DNA of 64,000 nt, taken from Haematobia irritans. Its lineage: Eukaryota > Arthropoda > Insecta > Diptera > Muscidae. This document shows positions 57,236 through 64,000 of the stretch, piece by piece. The position numbers and the translations under genes are program-made. Position 1 is the first letter of the stretch, and each line of letters opens with the position of its first letter. The notes beneath the pieces are model-generated. The model saw only the letters and a program-made list of their open reading frames with translations, searched no databases and was not told the origin of the DNA. The DNA lies in the NCBI RefSeq assembly GCF_050003625.1, contig NC_134401.1, positions 93,474,852 through 93,538,851 on the forward strand. Direction: 5' to 3'.

Positions 57236-57470
57236 AGGTTAGGCAGCCCGATATTTCAGGCTCACTTAGACTAGGCAGGACCATTGTGATACCACAGTTA
57301 TGAACTTCTCCTTTATTAATGAGTGCTGCCCGATTCTATGTTTAGCTCAATTACAAGGCACCTTGCCATATAGCCGAGCCCGAACGGTGTTACATATTAC
57401 GGTGAAAACACTTAGAGAAGCTTTGAAACACTCAGAAATATCACCAGCACTTCTGATCTGGTGTGTGTTT
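57236..57470 (-). mobile_element. SINE-1 (minus), 5'-truncated
   Basis: AGGTTAGGCAGCCCGATATTTC to CTCAGAAATATCACCAGCAC match the SINE-1 tail and body. The tRNA head is missing. It interrupts the LINE remnant. Confidence 0.75.
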
Positions 57471-57514
57471 GCAATTGGGGTTGTACCCATGACCCTTTGT
57501 ATGCATCCACTTTC

Positions 57515-57702
57515 CTTAATTAGTTCCCCGGTGCCTTTTGGAGAAGCAAAATTCATCCGATCTGGTTGAAATTTGGTACGTGGTGGTAGCATATGATATT
57601 TAACAACCATGTGATTTGAAATTTGTGGATGACAGTCTTTCGTAGAAGTTTCTACGCAATCCATGGTGGAGGGTACATAAGATACGGCCGTATATACTTG
57701 TT
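57515..57702 (-). mobile_element. FAM1 fragment with hairpin-side end
   Basis: CGGTGCCTTTTGGAGAAGC module, then TAGAAGTTTCTACGCAATCC, CCATGGTGGAGGGTACATAAG and GGCCGTATATACTTGTT. The GC hairpin is deleted. It also splits the LINE remnant. Confidence 0.62.
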
Positions 57703-57704
57703 CT

Positions 57705-58110
57705 TGTCTGGCAACTACAGTGGTGGAATGGAGCTCCCAGACCAGAAGACTTGGAGTACTACTCAAGGAGAGTAGGACGAGAGTCAGAAGTGCCGTGGAA
57801 ATAATGACCGGTCACCGGGAACTGAGAGCACATATGCGCCGAATAGGAACAACAGAAAATGGTGAATGAGATCGTGGAATACTACCTTCGTCACTACCCC
57901 GCCTCTACTAGGCAAAACGATAATTATATGGGCGAAGAGGTGATTCGGGATCTGGCCCGGCTTGGACACAGTAACAAATGAGGAAATTCATTAGGGACAC
58001 AGATTTCCTGGAATAAAATAAGGGTGCGATGGATAGAAGAAGTCAGAGCGCACAACAAGCCGAAGACAGGCTAGGGATATGTCAGCCGACATGATGACTG
58101 AATCCTCTTT
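57705..58110 (+). pseudogene. LINE C-terminal remnant (continuation)
   Basis: Broken frames read HYPASTRQNDNYMGEEVIRD and DLARLGHSN, matching the usual H..CPAL..R..YLG pattern after RNase H, and then a GHRFPGIK-type end. At 58109 the 3' end shows CAACCTAATCTAAG, a CCTAA-type tail as at 53113. Several stops and shifts are present. Confidence 0.55.
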
Positions 58111-58114
58111 TCAA

Positions 58115-58470
58115 CCTAATCTAAGACGCTCCGAATGTCAAACCTGGGGGTCGATTTATATAGGCTCCATACATAGAAGTGGTCCGATAGGACACAATTG
58201 TCATACCGTGCAACCTACGGTAATAAATACTTATACAAAGTTTCAAGTCGATAGCGTATTTCATTCGGAAGTTAGCGTGATTTAAACAGACGGATGGAAA
58301 GACATCGTAAGATTGACTCAGAATTTCACCACGACCCAGAGTACCTATAATTTATTGGGTCTGAAATCAATATTTCGATGTGTTAAAAACAGAACAATAA
58401 ATGTGGTATATCCTTCATCCTATGGTAGAGGGTATTACAACTAGATACGGTCGTATCTTCGACCAGGAAT
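58115..58470 (+). mobile_element. FAM1 fragment, (GTCY)n side
   Basis: TCAAACCTGGGGGTCG module, CAGACGGATGGAAAGAC, the CACGACCCAGAGTACC core and TCATCCTATGGTAGAGGG. Followed by a piece of a hairpin side (GATACGGTCGTATCTTCG). Confidence 0.6.
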
Positions 58471-58499
58471 CTTATATACCCAACAGTATAAGAGCACCA

Positions 58500-58828
58500 C
58501 GGAGCCACCGTGGTGCAATGGTTAACATGCCCGCCTTGCATAAGGTCGTGGGTTCGATTCCTGGTTCGACCGAACACCAACAAGTTTTTCAAAGGTGGAT
58601 TATCCAACGTCAGAAATGCTGGTGACATTTCTGAGGGTTTCAAAGCTTCTCTAAGTGGTTTCACTGCAATGTGGAATGCCGTTCGGACTCGGTTATAAAA
58701 AGGAGGTTTCTTGTCATTGAGCTTAACATGGTGATAAGAGAGAAGTTCGCCAATTACAATGGACTGAATTTTCTAAGTGAGTCTAAAATATCGGTCTGCC
58801 ATTATACATAACCTAATATAACCTTTGC
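58500..58828 (+). mobile_element. SINE-1, near full length
   Basis: GGAGCCACCGTGGTGCAATGG, box B GGGTTCGATTCC, full body, end TAACCTAATATAACC. A short deletion in the tail region (GAATCGGGCAG missing) is visible. Confidence 0.82.
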
Positions 58829-59112
58829 CTGCCATGCATACAAAGGGTCAGGGGTTCCATCTCACTTTCGACCAAACCCAAAAAAGTTTCTCAGCAGCGG
58901 ATTATTCCCTCTCAGTAATGCTGGTGACATTTCTGAGTGTATCAAACGTCACTAAAAGTGGTTTCACCGTAATGGGAAACGCCGTTCGGACTCGGCTAAC
59001 GTAGACTCGGGCGTCACTCATTGATTACAGAAAAATTCACCACATGTGGTATCACACTGGACTGAATAGTCTAAGTGAGCCTGATAAACCGGGCTGCCAC
59101 TATACCTAACCT
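58829..59112 (+). mobile_element. SINE-1, older copy, partial head
   Basis: Starts at TTTGCCTGCCATGCATAC with box B worn to GGGGTTCCATCTC. The body is diverged; it ends CTATACCTAACC. It lies directly after the previous SINE. Confidence 0.75.
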
Positions 59113-59443
59113 TTGTACATGTAATGCTATAAAGGCTTATTTATTAGCCTGTCATTGTATGTTTTTCTATGGTGTAATGGAAAGATAAAAATGTTGTCCA
59201 AAATTATTGGGAAGGCAGCTATTTCGGATTTCCCCATTTCCTATAAAGGGAACTACTAATAATGCAGTTCGCTGAGGCGCATTTCCCCATATGGTACATA
59301 CTCTCGAAAGTAGTCTTGGCTAGAGAGCATCTGAGTTAGGTATATGTCACTTCCCCATGTCTTCTCTCGTCATAATTGCATATCGGTTATAAATAGGTGT
59401 GTTCATCTGTCCCCTTTCTCGTTTCTCCAGCGTTCCTGCTATT
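59113..59443 (-). pseudogene. Antisense LINE C-terminal segment
   Basis: On the minus strand NYDERRHGEVTYT precedes SMYHMGKCASANC, the pattern ERRHGEV...YLHRMGK...C seen near the C-terminus of R1/Jockey-group LINE polymerases. Stops interrupt the frame. It continues the LINE at 60737-62350, from which the mariner-like element separates it. Confidence 0.55.
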
Positions 59444-59445
59444 TA

Positions 59446-60734
59446 AAGGGTGATACGGTCAAAATTTGGTCAATATAAACTTGACGTAATTCTTTCAATT
59501 TTGCATTTAAAAAACCTGAACACCCCTCATTTTGAAGGTGTGTGTGTGTGTAGAATGTTGCTCCTATTTTGATTTTGGAATTCACTCTTCAGTTGTCAAA
59601 ATGCCGTCCAAGCAAGAAGAGCAGCGTATCAAAATTTTGCTCGCGCATCGCGAAAATCCGAGCTACTCGCACGCAAAGCTGGCAAAATCGCTAAAAGTTG
59701 CCAAATCAACCGTTACAAATGTAATTAAAGTGTTTGGGGAACGTTTGTCGACAGCCAGGAAGTCTGGATCGGGGGGAAATCGAAAACCGGAAGCCGAAGA
59801 GAGTTGCCGGTAGTTTCAAGCGAAACCCTAACCTCTCTCTCCGAGATGCCGCAAATAAGCTGGGCGTATCGTCTACAACCGTGCATCGAGCCAAAAAACG
59901 AGCCGGACTATCGACTTACAAGAAGGTAGTGACTCCAAACCCGATGATAAACAAAATACGATGGCCAAAGCGCGATCCCGGAGGCTGTACACGACGATGC
60001 TGACGAAGTTTGACTGCGTGGTAATGGACGACGAAACCTACGTCAAAGCCGACTACAAGCAGCTTCCGGGACAATAGTTTTATACGGCAAAAGGAAGGGG
60101 AAGGGTAGCAGATATTTTCAAGCACATAAAACTCTCAAAGTTCGCAAAGAAATAACTGGTTTGGCAAGCCATCTTTACCTGTGGCTTGAAAAGCAGCATT
60201 TTCATAGCTTCCGGGACTGTCAACCAAGAAATTTACGTGAAAGAGTGTTTGAATAAACGTCTGCTGCCTTTCCTGAAAAAACACGGTTGTTCCGTACTGT
60301 TTTGGCCGGATTTGGCATCTTGCCATTACGGTAAAAAGGCCATTGAGTGGTACGCCGCCAACAACGTGCAGGTGGTTCCCAAGGACAAGAACCCTCCCAA
60401 CACGCCAGAGCTCCGCCCAATTGAGAAATACTGGGCTATTGTCAAGCGGAACCTAAAGAAGACCAAAAAACTGCTAAGGGCGAGCAGCAGTTCAAGGCAA
60501 ACTGACTTTCTACGGCGAAGAAGGTGGACAAGGTGGCTGTACAAAATCTGAAGGCAGGTGTCAAGCGTAAGGCCCGGCAATTCGGAGTTGGAAAAGCGAA
60601 AGCCTAACTGAATATTTTTCCTGAATTTTATACTAATTGAACTTGAAAAAGAAATTTAATTTCATTTTTTAAATAAACGATTTCACCGATTTACACGCGT
60701 TTTTCCTTGACCAAATTTTGACCGTATCACCCTT
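59446..60734 (+). mobile_element. Mariner-like element with DD37E transposase remnant
   Basis: Perfect 28-bp TIRs: AAGGGTGATACGGTCAAAAT begins 59446-59473, and its exact complement ends the element at 60707-60734. TA flanks both sides (59444-59445, 60735-60736). At 1,289 bp it has the usual length for the IS630-Tc1-mariner superfamily. The transposase is broken (see next entry). It sits inside the antisense LINE, so it is the younger of the two. Confidence 0.9.
59601..60606 (+). pseudogene. Mariner-like (DD37E) transposase pseudogene
   Basis: Starts MPSKQEEQRIKILLAHRENP with a helix-turn-helix (LAKSLKVAKSTVTNVIK), then a second HTH (LRDAANKLGVSSTTVHRAKK). The catalytic residues are at MDDETY (first D), WPDLASCHYG (second D) and LRPIEKYW (E), with 37 residues between second D and E, the spacing of the ITmD37E group. 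At least three frameshifts are seen (near 59775, in a run of six G; near 59985; near 60480), plus a TAG at 60075 and another stop near 60150. The end reads KARQFGVGKAKA then stop. Inactive. Confidence 0.87.
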
Positions 60735-60736
60735 TA

Positions 60737-62350
60737 TACTTGGTCTCTCGTTGGAAGTTTGTCGCGCCTTGTTGTTTGGCCCCGATTGTCCGGATGCCTT
60801 TTGGCATCGTTCTCTCTTTGCTAATGCGTCTTCCCCAAATACTGTGTGGGTATGCTGAAGTGATTCTCAAAGCTGCTGTTCTATGACCTGAAAGAACCTT
60901 GTTCGTATCTGTAGGGTCAACGCCCAGAACTCACATCCATATGAGTATCATTTTTCAGTTTGGAAGAGGGCCTTCAGAGTTAGCCATTAGCCTGTTCAGT
61001 CATATAGTTATCATAGCACATTTTTGTGCGTATGCTACCTGCTTTGAATACGTTAGGAGCAGTTCGGTGTTTTGCATGACTAACTTTAAGCTATGCGTGT
61101 CTACCGGTCTTTCACAAGTATCGTGGTTTGACGCAGTTGGCGTTGAACCTCTTCAGGGTTCTTTTTCTCATTTACCTCAGCGGCTATATCATCAGCGTAG
61201 GCAATAAGGAACATATCGTCTAGCATGATGATATCTTCGGTATTTCGTCGTGTGTTGCATCGTTAGACCATGTGCGGCATCTCAGGTTAGGTTGGGTACA
61301 GTAGCAGCCCGATGTTTCAGGATCACTTAGAAAATTCAGTCCATTGTGATATCACAGTGGCGAACTCCTCTCTTATCACTGAGTGCTGCCCGATTCCATG
61401 TTAAGCTCAATAGCAAGGGACCTCCTTTTTATAGTCGAGTTCGAATGGCGTTCCACGTTGTAGTGAAACCAAACTTTGAAACACTCAGAAATGTTGCCGA
61501 CATTACTGAGAAGGGATTAGGGAGAAGGGAAATTGAGAACCAATTACCTTTTGTATGCAAGTCGGATATACTAATCATTGCCCCACGGTGGATACCACCT
61601 ATGGTTACTTCCATTTTTCTTGGTCCCTGTAGTAGTATCATACATCAAAATTCGGTCTGTGAGATTGTCTGGCATTACATGAAATATCGTCTCGAAGGTG
61701 CATATTATTACTGCCCAGCATAAAACTAACGGCAGTAGGATGATAGATCTTAAAGCGTATAGTACTGCTTATACGTTAGTTGATACTTCTTTAAGGGCTC
61801 CTAGTAGGGTTGTCCGATTAAAATGACCTATTGTCTGGAATTTTGAAAAAAGTTGGCTGGATTTAAAAAAAATCTGGATTTCGTAAATCCTCAAATATGA
61901 GGACTTAAACTATTTATTCAAATTTAAAATAAATAATAAAAACACAACAAAACTATTCAATTGAAATATTATTTCAAAAGTATATATAGCTGGAAATATT
62001 ATTGAATAGCTTGTAACTGGACATGACATAGAAAATCTGGAAATTCCAGCTCATACCAGACCATCTGGCAATCCTAGTTCCTAGTATCGATTTTCCATTT
62101 ATGAATCTGTATTTTGTCCCATACAGACCCCAATAGTCCTGATAGCCTTGTCATGTCTTGGTTTGATGAGCCGTTCGGGTTCCGGGTTGGCCTTTGTGGG
62201 TATGGCGTCAAGACCAGTTGCATTCTTCTCCCTGAGATTTTGGTGACATTTTTCAGTTCCTGTGCGGTAAATACTAGGATGTTTGTGAGCATTTCTCTTC
62301 TCGTTTTCTGTATATTGGGAATAAAGTTTCCACAATGTTTCACATTTCAT
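60737..62350 (-). pseudogene. Antisense LINE reverse transcriptase, split by a SINE
   Basis: On the minus strand from 62350: NATGLDAIP (the KAPGLDGIP box of RT), GPRKMEVTIGGI (before the PQGS box, cut there by SINE-1), then MLDDMFLIAYADDIAAEV with the catalytic YADD (codons 61188-61199) and SGHRTAALRITSAY. Frameshifts and stops are frequent. The order RT box, YADD, thumb and C-terminus fits one LINE copy running to 59113. No RNase H is seen, so it differs from the LINE at 56.6 kb. Confidence 0.75.
61283..61591 (-). mobile_element. SINE-1 (minus), inserted in the LINE RT domain
   Basis: CAGGTTAGGTTGGG (tail) to CATTGCCCCACGGTGG (head). The box B region is worn. It lies between the IGGI and MLDDMF parts of the LINE frame. 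Confidence 0.75.
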
Positions 62351-64000
62351 TCTTATCCATCTTGTACTCTGGACTTGTCATGCCGAGTATTTGCATTTTT
62401 TATCCTAATTCCCATGAAATATTTGAAGAATATCGAATGGTTTTTCATAGTGTATCATTGCCTATAATGCATATTGGAGATTTATGGTGCATACTGGTTG
62501 CTAAAAACAAGAGCTCATGACGATATTGCAAGTACTTGGACCGTGTGTGCAGCAATTTCAAGCGAAAACATCAAGGAGAAATATTTACTAATTAATTAAC
62601 AAATAGTCATGTGATCGGCATATTGATCGTCAAAACTGAGTTTTATGAAAAGAACTTCATAGGAAAAAGGAAGTGACGTCTTCCATAGCACTCGCCAAGA
62701 GTTGGGTGGAGAAGTTCCTCGATAATGCAAAGCTAGTCGATGGTATTTCACATTGGTGCAATCTCTTGATGGCATTTGAAAGAATTTGCACTGGCCCATA
62801 GAAATATTTGTTCTTATTTTGGTGATCATTTATTGATAAATGAGAATATCTTGGATTTGTGTATGGATATATGGACATACGAATTCTGGACAATTAATTC
62901 TGGACTGATGAAATATCCAAGAAAATATAATTCCTGGTAATTGTGAATTCTTAGCTATGAGAGCTGGGAGATGATTAAAGGAGATCACAATTTGTTTGTT
63001 TTTTTTTATGTTTACAATTTAATTATAAAATATTTAAATGAATATTTCATCGATGTCAATACTAATCTCAATTTTGTACCAATTGTTTACCATTGTTTTT
63101 GGTTTCGATATAAAACCAATTTCGATATAGATTTTTGTTGTTGCAACTGTAACCTTACAACACAATCTCAAAAATGTTTACAAAGGACAAAAAGGCCGCA
63201 TTTAGTCCCCATTTATGGGAGATCACAACAGTATGACAAACTGCATCCAAAAAGGAAAACATTCTGTGTTCTACGCATGCGCACAAGCCGAAATGTTGTC
63301 GATACCTAAGCTTATATTGAAAATAAGAGCACATTGCTGCTTTATAGTTTCGTATCCATGCACGGAGAGACATAGAGGCACGTAATTCGGTAGTCAAAAT
63401 CCTGAAATATTTTCCAAAACTCCAAAAGCTACAAAGTTCGATGCTCAGACAAAGACATACTCAGATCGTATTTAGGCGTTTGTGCTTTTCGAGATATCCC
63501 CCAAACCTTCCGTCTGTCCCTGTGCTTCAATTCTTCATCCAACGATTGATTTTGGATGGACGAATGTTTTAAATTTTAAATTGAAATTTTATCCGAAGAA
63601 AATAAACGGCATATAAGAAGGAATACAAAAAACAAAACAAAAATATTCAATAAAATGCCGAGAAAAAAAATTCCAAATCCTTTTGTGGCACAACCACTAT
63701 GAAGTTTTATGCGTTTCTTGCTACGTCATGTTCAAGTGCGATTTCTTCGATTTTATTTTTAAAGAGTGAGTTTTGTCACCGTTTTTGGATTTTAATACAA
63801 ATCTTGTTTTGCTTAAGAAGGAAAATCCTTTGAAATTGAGTCTCATTTTAGCCTGTGCCATTGTTGGGCTATTGTGATCCCATTCGTATTTGAGTTCCAA
63901 GTGGACTTTTACATTTGAAATCGATGCTAATTTTTTTTGCACTTTTATTTTTTGGAAGAGTATAAAGATGTACAACGCATTTTCCATTCAAATGGCAAAC
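62351..64000. other. Unique sequence, no gene recognised
   Basis: Further plus and minus frames of 60-117 codons (62114-62520, 62596-62893, 62971-63397, 63721-63987) show no domain, no splice-consistent chain and no repeat ends. The frames near 62114-62467 partly mirror the LINE fragment. A host exon cannot be excluded without homology search. Confidence 0.35.

Overview
The window comes from a higher dipteran genome, most likely a calyptrate (muscid-like) fly. Two things suggest this: the 3' half of the homeobox gene Distal-less (Dll), whose protein matches the higher-fly form almost word for word, and a very dense load of AT-rich, nested fly-type repeats. Only one host gene is recognisable. 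Species placement is inference, because no search could be run.

Dll occupies about 1-16,260 on the + strand. Four coding exons are visible: 7754-7898, 11045-11149, 11259-11472 and 14961-14979. They join in frame into 160 codons plus a stop, from homeodomain residue 45 to the C-terminal tail LLTVWPAV. Everything before 7754 is intron (the rest of the gene lies upstream), and an AT-rich 3' UTR follows. All the long introns except the 109-bp one carry transposable elements: a piggyBac-type MITE pair, a long-TIR palindromic MITE, an inverted pair of AT-rich MITEs, and several large non-autonomous elements.

From about 17.4 kb to 62.4 kb the window is almost solid repeat. The main class is a group of non-autonomous elements of three families (called FAM1, FAM2 and FAM3 here). 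They share one plan: an ACAAGT-type end, a GC-rich hairpin, TATACCCT, imperfect tandem modules, a (GTCY)n run, a TATATATTCT core, and a second TATACCC/GGGTATA hairpin. This resembles the mini-me/DINE-1 (Helentron-like) elements of flies. A second recurring class is a 29-bp minisatellite held between CACGGTTGCCAC inverted repeats; its largest copy (37010-39867) is 2.9 kb. Others are tRNA-derived SINEs with CCTAA tails, two LINE remnants (one with an RNase H domain, one antisense with a YADD reverse-transcriptase box) and a short LINE 3' end, a decayed mariner-like element with a DD37E signature and perfect 28-bp TIRs, and a range of TA-, TTAA- and 8-bp-TSD MITEs.

Insertion order can be read at several places. 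The deepest is 44,996-49,391, where at least five layers are nested, including a hAT-type MITE with an exact 8-bp duplication. Apart from Dll, no intact protein gene was found. The long open frames at 9.2, 20.6-22.6, 46-47 and 51-52 kb are translations of 153-bp (51-codon) repeat modules, not genes. Stretches without recognisable repeats or genes lie at 2.2-3.5, 16.3-17.4, 30.5-31.4, 40.5-41.5, 53.1-54.2 and 62.4-64.0 kb.
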